Shown here one piece after another: positions 1 to 7,816 of a stretch of 64,000 bases of DNA (positions within the stretch are counted from its first letter, which is position 1; every line of letters begins with the position of its first letter). The notes below the pieces were generated by a model, which had not been told where the DNA came from, did not search any database, and saw only the letters and a list, made by a program, of their open reading frames with translations. The position numbers and the translations under genes are program-made. The DNA is taken from NCBI RefSeq assembly GCF_016901695.1, contig NZ_JACJKS010000005.1, positions 124,001-188,000 on the forward strand, read 5' to 3'. Origin of the DNA: Mordavella massiliensis (GTDB lineage Bacteria; Bacillota; Clostridia; Lachnospirales; Lachnospiraceae).

Positions 1-47
1 TGAGAAAAGTTCCTTTCTGTGATAGATAATCCGCTCCGGCCGGCCGG
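1..47. other. Window edge, no complete gene
   Basis: No coding region fits here. On the minus strand a purine-rich GAAAGGAAC (about 10-19) resembles a ribosome binding site for the next gene of the pilin-like operon, whose start would lie outside the window. A short GC palindrome of alternating CCGG units sits at about 37-48. Confidence 0.4.
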
Positions 48-530
48 CTATTCCGGTTCGTACAGCGGCAGGGGGGTATCCGGATCCCACTCGTGGGCCA
101 CTTCTGTGTTCCAGGCAAGGATCCGGTAACGGCTGCCGTCCGGATACTTCTCGTAGGAGAGTTCCACCGCGACATGGAGCCGCTGTTCTTCCCCGCAGGG
201 TACGTCGTAGGAAAGATGGGCGTCGTCTGTAAATGCGATGCCGTCTGCGCCTTCAAGCTGGCTGCGGACTGCCCGGTAAAAGGCGTCCGAGTCTGCGGCG
301 TCCAGGTTGGAATCGATGCAGTGTACGACGGACAGCAGGATATCGCCGGCGGCATTCTCGGCCTCATTTAAGACGGTGATCCTGTCGGCCAGGCGACGGC
401 TCTGGTCCAGATCGGACCGGGCGGTCATAAGGGAGAGCACGGCAAAGGTGATCAGGCACAGCATGACGAAGATGAGGACGACAGAGGCAATGCCGGTACT
501 GCGGAAGGAGCGGGAGGATCTCTCGTTCAT
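48..530 (-). CDS. Pilin-like operon membrane protein (function unknown)
   Basis: 160-residue protein with a short basic N-terminus and one hydrophobic helix at about residues 14-36; the remainder is probably extracytoplasmic. Cys71 and Cys112 could form a disulfide. The start overlaps the end of the preceding gene by four bases (ATGA), so translation is probably coupled. Position at the end of a run containing a GspF/PilC homologue and a prepilin-like protein suggests a minor pilus or pseudopilus component similar in layout to PilX-type proteins. This is inferred from context and topology only; there is no clear prepilin peptidase site and I do not recognise the family. Confidence 0.7.
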   Translation of the reverse strand: MNERSSRSFRSTGIASVVLIFVMLCLITFAVLSLMTARSDLDQSRRLADRITVLNEAENAAGDILLSVVHCIDSNLDAADSDAFYRAVRSQLEGADGIAFTDDAHLSYDVPCGEEQRLHVAVELSYEKYPDGSRYRILAWNTEVAHEWDPDTPLPLYEPE

Positions 531-979
531 GGCTGCGCCTCCTCTCCGGCTGCGCCCGGCTGTGACGGAAAGCGGAGCGCAAGTTCATAGATGACGCTGC
601 CGTCCCTGCCAGCGACCGTGATGGCGGCTTCCGTCAGGCCCTCCGTATCCCTGCTGCGGACGGTCATGGTGCAGTCTGCCTCCTTCGGGGCGCAGGGCTG
701 CCGGTCCGCGTCAAAGCAGACGACGGCATCCGCGCCGGAGATCTCCGCTTCCGGGTAATAGTCCCCAAGAGAAGCCAGAGAACCACCTGTGCTCCGGAGC
801 ACGGAAGCCGCGCTTTGAGCCTGCCGGGAAGCGAAGGACAGATCCCGGGCGGCCTGGCTGGTCAGATGGGCGCGGGCGAAGACCTGGATGCAGACGGCGC
901 TTCCAAGGGCAAAGAACAGGATCGCGATGATCAGCTCCAGAAGAAACAGGCCGGAGCGGGAATGACTGGTATGGTTCAT
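527..979 (-). CDS. Prepilin-like (pseudopilin) protein
   Basis: 150 residues. The N-terminus has the class of prepilin signal cleaved by a PilD-type peptidase: a short basic leader ending in Gly10, a hydrophobic stretch (about 11-33), and Glu15 at position +5 after the predicted cleavage site. The +1 residue is Leu rather than Phe, as in some minor pseudopilins. The globular part is short and contains a Cys pair near residues 65-80. It overlaps both neighbours by four bases, which argues for one translationally coupled operon. Likely a minor pilin or pseudopilin of a type II secretion/type IV pilus-like machine; which machine is not decided by this window. Confidence 0.75.
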   Translation of the reverse strand: MNHTSHSRSGLFLLELIIAILFFALGSAVCIQVFARAHLTSQAARDLSFASRQAQSAASVLRSTGGSLASLGDYYPEAEISGADAVVCFDADRQPCAPKEADCTMTVRSRDTEGLTEAAITVAGRDGSVIYELALRFPSQPGAAGEEAQP

Positions 980-1482
980 GGCTGTATCGCCTCCTCCTCT
1001 GTCAGATGCCGGATGCCGGACCGGACATACACAAGATAAGCGGCCCGGTTCCCGGAAGCGTCCGTGGCGGACAGCAGAAGAAAGCCGCCCGGTTTTTCTT
1101 CTACTGAGAAATCAGTTACTGTCAGAACAGCATCCTTTTCCGAGACGGAGACGGACGTCCCCTCTTTTACCACAGCCTCGCAGAGCGCGTCTCCAAGCGG
1201 GTAGATGTACGTCTGATAGGAGCTCCCGGAAGTTTCGTCTGCCAGCACAAGAGCCGGCCTGCCGCCGATCTCTGTCAGGGCGATGCGTCCGCTGGCGTCG
1301 TGCTGCCGGATCTTCTCCGCCACATAGGCGAAAGCGGTCCCCGTGGAATACGTATCTTCCATATTTCCGGCGATGCGCTGGTATACGCCCGCGCCGGTCA
1401 TCACAACGAGGAAGGCGCATATGGTGAAGATGCAGAACAGGGACAGGGGAAAGAGAAAACCGGCGCTGTGTCTGTGTCTCAT
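976..1482 (-). CDS. Pilin-operon membrane protein, DUF4860-like
   Basis: 168 residues if translation starts at the ATG at 1482, which overlaps the stop of the upstream gene as ATGA; a longer frame reaching further upstream would overlap that gene entirely and is rejected. A hydrophobic helix spans about residues 9-31, followed by a hydrophilic domain ending near RHLTEEEAIQP. The pattern (short N-terminus, single helix, extracytoplasmic domain, pilus operon) resembles the DUF4860 proteins I associate with Lachnospiraceae pilus loci, but the family assignment is from memory and tentative. A structural or minor-pilin role is inferred from neighbours. Confidence 0.7.
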   Translation of the reverse strand: MRHRHSAGFLFPLSLFCIFTICAFLVVMTGAGVYQRIAGNMEDTYSTGTAFAYVAEKIRQHDASGRIALTEIGGRPALVLADETSGSSYQTYIYPLGDALCEAVVKEGTSVSVSEKDAVLTVTDFSVEEKPGGFLLLSATDASGNRAAYLVYVRSGIRHLTEEEAIQP

Positions 1483-1829
1483 GAGACGTCCCCCTTTCCG
1501 TCCCCGGACAGCGGGATCACCGTCACGTCCGGCATCAGGTTGGAGCCGACGGCCTCGTAGGAGATCACGTATTTTTCCCGGTCGTATGCGACATGATAAT
1601 GCTCCTCCAGATAGGAGATGTCTTCCGGATAAAATCCCTCCAGCGCATAGCATTGTACCGCGCCGCGCAGGACGGCTCCCCGCAGGTTCCTGATCTCCTG
1701 CTCTGACGCCGACGCGGAGACGGAGGACAGGCCTGCCAGGAAGGCGGCGATGACTGCGCAAAAGAGCAGGATGGGAAGCAGCGGGCGGACAGAATGCAGT
1801 CTGCCGCGCTTTTTTTCAAAACGGTTCAT
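1479..1829 (-). CDS. Pseudopilin-like small membrane protein
   Basis: 116 residues from the ATG at 1829, chosen because GGAGGTG lies about eight bases upstream; an in-frame ATG 14 codons earlier lacks such a site. A basic N-terminus precedes a single transmembrane helix (about 16-37). The soluble part contains AVQCYALEGFYPEDISYLEE, a pattern reminiscent of the C-terminal half of major pseudopilins (a tyrosine/proline-rich segment after a helical spine). There is no recognisable Gly/Glu prepilin cleavage motif, so it may be an anchored assembly protein. Overlaps the next gene by four bases and follows the GspF/PilC gene by 45 bases. Confidence 0.7.
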   Translation of the reverse strand: MNRFEKKRGRLHSVRPLLPILLFCAVIAAFLAGLSSVSASASEQEIRNLRGAVLRGAVQCYALEGFYPEDISYLEEHYHVAYDREKYVISYEAVGSNLMPDVTVIPLSGDGKGDVS

Positions 1830-1874
1830 GCTGATCTTACACCTCCGGATCAAAAATTTACATGACAGCATAAG

Positions 1875-2912
1875 TTATCCTATGCCGGTCATCACGCCCA
1901 TAAGCGGAAGCATGACAGAAAGAAGGATCATGCCGACTGCTACGGAGAGAATGGCGACCAGCGTCGGCTCCAGTTTGGAGACGATACTGTCCAGACTCTC
2001 ATCGATCTCATCTGCACACCGGTCGGCGATCTGCCGCATCACCTCGTCGGATGCGCCGGCCCTGGCTCCGATGGAAAGCATCCGGGCATAGATGGAGGGA
2101 AAGATCCCGGAAGCAGACACAGCGTCAGCAAAGCTCTCCCCGGAGGCGGCGGCCTGCCGGACCGCCTCGATCTGTCCGCGCACTTCCGGGTGGGCGATGA
2201 GCGGGGCTGTCAGTTCCAGGCTCTGCTCCACATTCAGACCGCTGGCAAGGCACAGGGACATGCCTGCGGCAAAACGGGAACCGGCGATCTTCCGGGAGAG
2301 CCGTCTGGTCAGGATAAAACGGTGGGAAAAGGCCAGAAGCCTGCTTCGCCCTGTCCGGGTAAAAAAAAGGCAGAAAAATACAAGGCAGACAGCCAGCACA
2401 AAAAGGAGGATGACCGCGCTGTAATTCCGAAGCGCGTAGGCGAATTCCAGAAGCGCGCCGGACACGCCGTCCATCTCTACGCCGAGCATGGAGAAGACCT
2501 GCTGGAAGACAGGCATGACTTTCACAAGCAGGATGACGATGACGGCGAGCATCATGCCGATCATGGCCAGGGGATAGGAGACGGCGCTGCGGATATTCCG
2601 GGAGAGGCGGTCCTCCCGCTCAAAATGTCGGGCCAGGGCTTCCATCACATCGTCCAGCCGGCCTGTCTCCTCCCCGATCCGGACCATGGCGCACATATAG
2701 GAGGGAAAGACTGCCGCGGCCTGCAGGGCGCCGGCAAGGCTGCCGGTCTGCTCCAGCTCCCGGGAGAGGGAGGAGAGGAGTTCTTTTCCCTCTTCCTGCG
2801 GCGTGTCCTCCGCCATCAGGTACAGCCCCTCCGCGGCGGATATGCCGGAGCGCAGCAGCAGGGCTGCCTGCCGGCAGAAGGAGATAAGTTCAGGGTTGGT
2901 TAATGCTTTCAT
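1875..2912 (-). CDS. Type II secretion / type IV pilus inner-membrane platform protein (GspF/PilC family)
   Basis: 345 residues, the usual length for the short Firmicute GspF/PilC form. Two copies of the T2SF domain are visible (about residues 10-130 and 210-330), each with the helical bundle containing LLRSGISAAEGL- and CLASGLNVEQSL-type segments, separated by hydrophobic helices at about 165-190; a final helix lies near the C-terminus. Known members form the membrane platform that couples the assembly ATPase to pilin addition. No GspE/PilB ATPase or prepilin peptidase is in the window; downstream genes off the left edge may supply them. It starts 12 bases after the transglutaminase lipoprotein gene and is probably cotranscribed with it. 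Confidence 0.9.
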   Translation of the reverse strand: MKALTNPELISFCRQAALLLRSGISAAEGLYLMAEDTPQEEGKELLSSLSRELEQTGSLAGALQAAAVFPSYMCAMVRIGEETGRLDDVMEALARHFEREDRLSRNIRSAVSYPLAMIGMMLAVIVILLVKVMPVFQQVFSMLGVEMDGVSGALLEFAYALRNYSAVILLFVLAVCLVFFCLFFTRTGRSRLLAFSHRFILTRRLSRKIAGSRFAAGMSLCLASGLNVEQSLELTAPLIAHPEVRGQIEAVRQAAASGESFADAVSASGIFPSIYARMLSIGARAGASDEVMRQIADRCADEIDESLDSIVSKLEPTLVAILSVAVGMILLSVMLPLMGVMTGIG

Positions 2913-2924
2913 GGGACTCCTTTC

Positions 2925-3893
2925 TCAGCGGACGTAGAGCGTCCGGTAATTGGCGCTGTCGCCAATATATTCCAAAACAGTGTCGCTGTTGCCGTTGCCG
3001 GAAGCGAAGGTGGGATCCATGCGGGTCCAGCCGTTTCCGGAGAATTCAATGAGGCGGTCGATCCAGCCTGTCTCCTCTGTGTAGACGCTGATCCAGGCGT
3101 GGTAGATGTCGCCTGCGTACCCGATCTCCAGCCGGGCGGGAATGTTCTGGGAGCGGAGCATGGCGCAGGTCAGGGAGGCGTAATCAAAGCAGATGCCTGT
3201 CCCGGTCCGCAGCGTCTCGTCCACATCCGGCAGGTAGTTAGCTGTGACGCCGGCAGCTTTCTCCTCATCGTAGGAGACATGGGCGATCACATAGTGGTAG
3301 ATATCCGAGACCGCGTCCAGGTCGCAGGACGCGTCTGCGACGGCTTCGGAGGCAGTCGAGACGGCCAGGGAATCCCTGGTGAAATTCACATACTGGTTGG
3401 GATACAGGAAGGGAAGCAGGCTGCTTTCAAGCCGTACATCCGCTGTCTCCCGGAAGAGGACCGCATACTTGCTGTCCGACAGATGCTCATACCCGTCGAT
3501 CTGGTAAGTCCCGTCCCCGCCTGTCAGAGGGAGGGCGCTGAATGCGCTGCCCGGTGTGAGGAAATATTTGTACGCCACATCGTCAGGACCTGTGATCTGG
3601 ATGTTTACTTTGTCGGAGCTGCCGGTATAGCGCGCCATGACGTAGCCCTGGTCTGTGTTGGAAATGTCCACAGTCAGCGTGTCTGTCCCGAGCACCTGCG
3701 TCTGGGGGGCGGCAGGCTCATATACGGTGGGCTCGCTGGGACGGGTTCCGTGTTCTCCCGCAGGGGAAGCGTCTTCTGCCGCCGCCGCTTCTTCCACGCC
3801 TGCCTTCTGCTCCCCGCAGCCGGAAAGCATAAGCGGCAGCAGAAGGAAGGCGCAGGCCAGACACAGACGCCGGATCCAATGTCTTCGGTACAT
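2925..3893 (-). CDS. Transglutaminase-like lipoprotein
   Basis: 322 residues. An N-terminal basic/hydrophobic signal ends in a lipobox LSGC (Cys about 26), so the protein should be lipid-anchored outside the membrane. After a linker and a beta-rich region (about 70-150), a transglutaminase-core fold is seen at about 200-300, with a Cys in GICFDYASLT, a His in YHAWISVYT and an Asp in RMDPTF forming the usual Cys-His-Asp triad. Such domains act as proteases, cross-linkers or peptidoglycan-associated enzymes; the substrate is unknown. It is the first gene of the run leading to the pilus genes, so a role in processing or tethering surface pili is possible but inferred. Confidence 0.85.
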   Translation of the reverse strand: MYRRHWIRRLCLACAFLLLPLMLSGCGEQKAGVEEAAAAEDASPAGEHGTRPSEPTVYEPAAPQTQVLGTDTLTVDISNTDQGYVMARYTGSSDKVNIQITGPDDVAYKYFLTPGSAFSALPLTGGDGTYQIDGYEHLSDSKYAVLFRETADVRLESSLLPFLYPNQYVNFTRDSLAVSTASEAVADASCDLDAVSDIYHYVIAHVSYDEEKAAGVTANYLPDVDETLRTGTGICFDYASLTCAMLRSQNIPARLEIGYAGDIYHAWISVYTEETGWIDRLIEFSGNGWTRMDPTFASGNGNSDTVLEYIGDSANYRTLYVR

Positions 3894-3922
3894 AGGGACT
3901 CCTTTCTTTTTGCCTACTATAT

Positions 3923-3951
3923 AGTATATGGGCAGAAACAGCCGGAATCAA
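3923..3951 (-). promoter_or_regulatory. Promoter of the transglutaminase/pilus operon
   Basis: On the minus strand TTGATT (complement of 3946-3951) and TATACT (complement of 3923-3928) are 17 bases apart, 30 bases upstream of the lipoprotein start, with AAGAAAGGAGT as ribosome binding site near 3899-3909. Confidence 0.6.
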
Positions 3952-4015
3952 GCGGTTACGTATAAAGTTATGTAGAAACAGGAGACAAAAATTTAAAAAA
4001 TGCCTGAAAAAGGAA

Positions 4016-4042
4016 GACTTACGGGGAAAGATACGATATAAT
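4016..4042 (+). promoter_or_regulatory. Probable promoter of the cell-wall hydrolase gene
   Basis: A consensus TATAAT lies at 4037-4042. The -35 is weak (GACTTA at 4016-4021, spacing 15). Between promoter and start is a small inverted repeat, CAGTCC/GGACTG at about 4073-4090, flanked by two copies of ATCACGATC. Confidence 0.45.
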
Positions 4043-4134
4043 AATACTTGTACTTCGCGTACTTATCACGATCAGTCCGAATGGGACTGACAGGATACGA
4101 GATCACGATCATTCAGGAGAAAGGAGTGAGCCCG

Positions 4135-5991
4135 TTGGATAAAGAGAAAAAATATCGCAACAGATGGCGGCTGCTCTCGGCAGTGACGGCGGCTGTGATC
4201 ATAGCCGCGCCGGTCGTCCGCGCCGGCGTCGTGGACGGCTGGGCGGCAGATACAGGAGAAGCAGTGGAGACGGCGCTGCAGGGAGGGACAGACCCGGCTT
4301 CCGGGCAGACGACTGCACCTGCGCCGGAGCCGGCAGCAGAGACAGAGCCGGCAGCAGAGACAGAGCCGGCAGCGGGGGCGGAGTCAACCCCGGACCCTGC
4401 GCCAGCACCGGAGCCGGAGACGACGCCGGCATCCGAATCGGCGCCGGAGGCGGAGACAACGCCTGCACCTGAGCCTGTGACGGAGCCGGAGACAGAGCCA
4501 ACCCCGGATCCTGCGCCGGAAACAGAGCCGGAGACACCGGAGGAGACAGAGGAACCGGCAGAGGAATCTGAAGAGCCGGAAGCGGACGGTGAGCCGGCGG
4601 ACGACGAGGCGGATGCAGACGGTGCGCCCGAAGAGGATGGCGAGCCGGCGGATGACGAGGCGGAAGCAGACGATGCGCCGGAAGAGGACAGCGAGCCGGC
4701 GGACGGCGAGGCAGATGCAGACGATGCGCCCGAAGAGGACAGCGAGCCGGCGGATGACGAGGCGGATGCAGACGATGCGCCGGAAGAGGACAGCGAGCCG
4801 GCGGACGGCGAGGCAGATGCAGACGATGCACTTGAAGAGGACGGCGTTCCAGAGGATGATGAGGCGGATGTAGAGGAGCCGGAGGCGGAAGAACCGGAGG
4901 CGGTACAGCCGGAGACCCCGGCGGCGCCGGAATCTCCTGAGACGCCGGGCGCGGCAGGGACGCAGATGCAGGAAAAGGATGTGCCCCTGAACAGCTTTAC
5001 GATGGAGGTTCTTCCGGAACTTTCCTGGAGGCCGTCCGAGTACCTGCTTCCGAAGGAACTGCGGACCAAGTATGAGACCGATATGCCGCTGGAAGGGATC
5101 CCTTCCTTTATCACGTCCGAGATGATCACAGGCGCCCTGAAGGTGCAGGATGAATACGGCTATCCGGCGTCTGTCACCATCGCGCAGATCATCCAGGAGT
5201 CAGGATACGGCACATACGGACCCGGAGGCGAGGATGGAAGAGGACTTTCCTACCTGGCTTACCAGTATAACAATCTGTTCGGGATCAAGGGGACCGGTAC
5301 GGCCGGATCAGTGGATCTGCTTACCGGTGAGGAGACCGTGCTTGGGCAGAGGTATATGACCACTGCCGGATTCCGGGCATACTATACATATACGGAGAGT
5401 ATGGAGGACCGGGCGGAACTTCTGAAGGAGGTCTACAGCGATCTGATCGGGGGCGTGCACGACGCGAACACATTCGCCATGCGGATCGCGGGCCGCTGGG
5501 CCACAGACCGCGACTACGGAGAAAGTCTGATCTATCAGATGGAGACGTACGATCTCTACAGACTGGACAGGATGACTCTGGGAGAGTATGAGAGCCTTCT
5601 TGACGAGTTCGTGGATCCCTGTCCGGGTTCCAGTGTGACCAGCACGTTTGGATGGCGTGAGTGGAGTCATTCCTACCACTACGGCATTGACCTTGGAACA
5701 GGAGAGGAGAACCTGCCTGTCTATGCAGCGGCGGCCGGTACGGTTGCCGGCGTCGGCTATGACGCGTCGGCAGGCAACTGGATCGCGATCGACCATGGGG
5801 ACGGTGTGGTGACCAAGTACTTCCATAACAGCGAAATGTATGTGGAAAAGGGAGATCAGGTTGAGAAAGGACAGCAGATCAGTCTGAGCGGCACGACGGG
5901 AAGGTCGACGGGAAACCATCTGCATTTCCAGCTTGAGATCCAGGGTACTGCGGTAGATCCTGCGCCGTATCTTTTCCCGGAAGAAGAGTAA
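4135..5991 (+). CDS. Secreted cell-wall hydrolase: acidic repeat region + glucosaminidase + M23 peptidase
   Basis: 618 residues from a TTG start at 4135, chosen because AAAGGAG sits about seven bases upstream and a signal peptide follows at once (basic residues then a hydrophobic helix to about residue 35); in-frame ATGs at 4048 and 4081 lack this. Residues about 45-295 are low-complexity Pro/Glu/Asp/Ala sequence with imperfect acidic repeats. A glucosaminidase domain (about 322-470, likely catalytic Glu355) is followed by an M23/LytM domain (about 505-613) with metal ligands His515, Asp519 and His597. The two domains would cut glycan and peptide bonds of peptidoglycan. The very acidic spacer may keep the enzyme extended or bind cations in the wall; that is inference. 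Followed by a strong terminator. Confidence 0.9.
   Translation: MDKEKKYRNRWRLLSAVTAAVIIAAPVVRAGVVDGWAADTGEAVETALQGGTDPASGQTTAPAPEPAAETEPAAETEPAAGAESTPDPAPAPEPETTPASESAPEAETTPAPEPVTEPETEPTPDPAPETEPETPEETEEPAEESEEPEADGEPADDEADADGAPEEDGEPADDEAEADDAPEEDSEPADGEADADDAPEEDSEPADDEADADDAPEEDSEPADGEADADDALEEDGVPEDDEADVEEPEAEEPEAVQPETPAAPESPETPGAAGTQMQEKDVPLNSFTMEVLPELSWRPSEYLLPKELRTKYETDMPLEGIPSFITSEMITGALKVQDEYGYPASVTIAQIIQESGYGTYGPGGEDGRGLSYLAYQYNNLFGIKGTGTAGSVDLLTGEETVLGQRYMTTAGFRAYYTYTESMEDRAELLKEVYSDLIGGVHDANTFAMRIAGRWATDRDYGESLIYQMETYDLYRLDRMTLGEYESLLDEFVDPCPGSSVTSTFGWREWSHSYHYGIDLGTGEENLPVYAAAAGTVAGVGYDASAGNWIAIDHGDGVVTKYFHNSEMYVEKGDQVEKGQQISLSGTTGRSTGNHLHFQLEIQGTAVDPAPYLFPEEE
4590..4860 (+). 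repeat. Imperfect tandem repeats coding an Asp/Glu/Ala-rich spacer
   Basis: About five imperfect units near 54 bases each encode variants of EPADDEADADDAPEEDS. Units differ by few bases, e.g. alternating GATGACGAG and GACGGCGAG, indicating recent internal duplication. Unit number is likely to vary between strains. Confidence 0.75.
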
Positions 5992-6008
5992 TATTATAAA
6001 GAAGACCG

Positions 6009-6047
6009 AGGCTGCAGCCCTGAACTGTCCGGGCGGCAGCCTTTTTA
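6009..6047 (+). terminator. Rho-independent terminator after the hydrolase gene
   Basis: AGGCTGC (6009-6015) pairs with GCAGCCT (6036-6042), with a GCCC/GGGC inner stem, followed by TTTTTATT. Confidence 0.85.
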
Positions 6048-6123
6048 TTCATACAGGCTGTTTTTGGAGGTATATAAGGGATAAAAAATGTGCAAAATTC
6101 CGGCATACACAGGTGCGGGAGTA

Positions 6124-6151
6124 TGGTATAATGATTGCACGAAGTGCAATC
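6124..6151 (+). promoter_or_regulatory. Extended -10 promoter with palindromic operator, flavo-diiron gene
   Basis: TGGTATAAT (TG at 6124, TATAAT 6127-6132) is an extended -10 element without a good -35. Immediately downstream lies a perfect 8-bp inverted repeat, GATTGCAC-GAA-GTGCAATC (6133-6151), spanning the expected transcription start. A second inverted repeat, CAGCCC/GGGCTG, follows at about 6153-6170. The placement fits a repressor operator; the regulator is not identified. Confidence 0.6.
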
Positions 6152-6218
6152 CAGCCCGGCAGCGGGCTGCCCTGCTTCGCAGGTACAATTGATATACACA
6201 AACAGGAGGTTTTAGTAT

Positions 6219-7427
6219 ATGCAGATCACAAGACATGTAACGGACGACATCATCTGGGTCGGCTGCAACGACAGGCGGCTCGCCCTCTTTGAGAACCTGT
6301 TTCCCATTCCCCGCGGAGTGTCCTACAACTCCTATCTGATTCTGGATGAGAAGACGGTGCTGATGGATACCGTGGACAGCGCGGCCTCCCGGCAGTTCCT
6401 TGAGAATGTGGACTACGCGCTTCAGGGGCGCGCCCTGGACTACCTGGTGGTGCAGCACATGGAACCGGATCACTGCGGCACGATCGTAGAGGTGATGCAG
6501 CGCTACCCGGAGGCGAAGGTCGTGGGCAGCGTGAAGGCGCTGCAGATGATCGGACAGTTTTACGATGCCAGCGCGTTTGACGCCGGAGAGCGCATGGTGG
6601 CGGTCAAGGAGGGGGAGACCCTGTGTGCGGGCGCCCATACGCTCCACTTTGCCATGGCGCCTATGGTGCACTGGCCGGAGGTCATGGTGACCTATGACGA
6701 GAAGGACAAGGTCCTCTTTGCGGCGGACGCGTTCGGGACATTCGGAGCCCTGAACGGAAAGCTCTTCAACGATGAAGTGGACTTTGAGGGCGAGTGGCTG
6801 GCTGACGCCAGAAGGTACTACACCAACATTGTCGGGAAGTACGGCATGCAGGTACAGACGCTGCTGAAGAAGGCGGCTGCCCTCGATATCCGGATGATCT
6901 GCCCCCTGCACGGGCCGGTGTGGAGGAGCGATCTTGGCTGGTTTATCGGCAAGTATGACAAGTGGAGCCGGTATGAAGCCGAGGACAAGGCGGTGGTGAT
7001 CATCTACGGCTCCATCTACGGACACACGGAGAACGCGGCGGACGCCCTGGCGTCACGGCTGACGGAGAAGGGCGTGCAGGATGTGAAGATGTATGACGTT
7101 TCCCAGACGCACGTGTCTGAACTGATCGCAGAGATCTTCCGCTGCAGCCATATCGTGCTGGCATGCTCCACCTACAACGGGGGCATTTACCCGCCCATGG
7201 CGGACCTTCTGGAGGATATGAAGGCCCTCTCCGTGCAGAACAAGACGGTGGCCCTCATGGAGAACGGCACCTGGGCAGCGGCCTCCGGACGGCTGATCAG
7301 CGCGAAGCTGGAGGAGATGAAGAACATGACCGTCCTGGAGAACAGGATCTCCATCCGCTCTGCCCTGCAGAATGGCCGGGAGACGGAGCTTGACGCGTTC
7401 GCGCAGCAGATCGCGGAGGCGATGTAG
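6219..7427 (+). CDS. Flavo-diiron protein (FprA family A-type flavoprotein)
   Basis: 402 residues, the standard length. The N-terminal metallo-beta-lactamase-like domain (about 1-250) carries the diiron signature H80-x-E82-x-D84-H85; the C-terminal flavodoxin domain (about 253-400) begins with VIIYGSIYGHTENAA, an FMN phosphate loop. Family members reduce O2 to water and/or NO to N2O in anaerobes and act in the cytoplasm against oxidative or nitrosative stress. There is no fused rubredoxin domain, so electrons must come from a separate rubredoxin or flavin partner not seen here. GGAGG lies eight to ten bases before the start. It is followed after one base by a small TM1266-family gene, almost certainly in the same operon. 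Confidence 0.93.
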   Translation: MQITRHVTDDIIWVGCNDRRLALFENLFPIPRGVSYNSYLILDEKTVLMDTVDSAASRQFLENVDYALQGRALDYLVVQHMEPDHCGTIVEVMQRYPEAKVVGSVKALQMIGQFYDASAFDAGERMVAVKEGETLCAGAHTLHFAMAPMVHWPEVMVTYDEKDKVLFAADAFGTFGALNGKLFNDEVDFEGEWLADARRYYTNIVGKYGMQVQTLLKKAAALDIRMICPLHGPVWRSDLGWFIGKYDKWSRYEAEDKAVVIIYGSIYGHTENAADALASRLTEKGVQDVKMYDVSQTHVSELIAEIFRCSHIVLACSTYNGGIYPPMADLLEDMKALSVQNKTVALMENGTWAAASGRLISAKLEEMKNMTVLENRISIRSALQNGRETELDAFAQQIAEAM

Positions 7428-7428
7428 G

Positions 7429-7704
7429 ATGGAGAAGGCAAGGGAAGGAGCAGCGGGAGAGGACAGCAGGGTCGTGGTGGTCAGCATCATCGTCCGGGAC
7501 GAGGAGGCAGCCGCTGCAGTCAATGAACTGCTCCACGAGTACAGGCATTACATTGTGGGCCGGATGGGGATCCCCTACCGGCAGAGGCAGGTGTCCATCA
7601 TCAGCGTGGTCATGGACGCGCCCGGGCCTGTCACGAGCGCCCTGTCCGGCAAGCTGGGCATGACGCCCGGCGTGACGGCAAAGACACTGACGGCAAAAGT
7701 ATAG
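7429..7704 (+). CDS. TM1266-family putative iron-only hydrogenase system regulator
   Basis: 91 residues from the ATG at 7429, immediately after the flavo-diiron stop. The protein shows the family's compact ferredoxin-like/ACT-like pattern with the conserved stretches VVSIIV, VNELLHEYRHYIVGRMGIPY and SIISVVMDAPGPVTSALSGK. TM1266 proteins are found with [FeFe]-hydrogenase maturation genes (hydEFG) and have been proposed as their regulators; their ligand is not firmly known. Here the partner is an O2/NO-detoxifying flavo-diiron protein rather than a hydrogenase gene, so the link between hydrogenase status and oxidative defence is an inference worth testing. Confidence 0.88.
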   Translation: MEKAREGAAGEDSRVVVVSIIVRDEEAAAAVNELLHEYRHYIVGRMGIPYRQRQVSIISVVMDAPGPVTSALSGKLGMTPGVTAKTLTAKV

Positions 7705-7713
7705 TTTTTCAGA

Positions 7714-7745
7714 CGGAGGCGGCACAGGCCTCCGCCTTTCTTTTC
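7714..7745 (+). terminator. Terminator after the TM1266-family gene
   Basis: CGGAGGC (7714-7720) pairs with GCCTCCG (7728-7734), loop of seven, followed by CCTTTCTTTT. Confidence 0.75.
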
Positions 7746-7816
7746 CGGACATCTTCTAAAACGGATCTGCCGGCCGTATATATAGGAGAGAGCGTCTGCC
7801 GGAAGGAGCGGCGAGG

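Noticed and set aside
4590-4860. CRISPR-like array
   Set aside because: Repeats are in frame within a coding region, have no spacers and encode acidic protein repeats.
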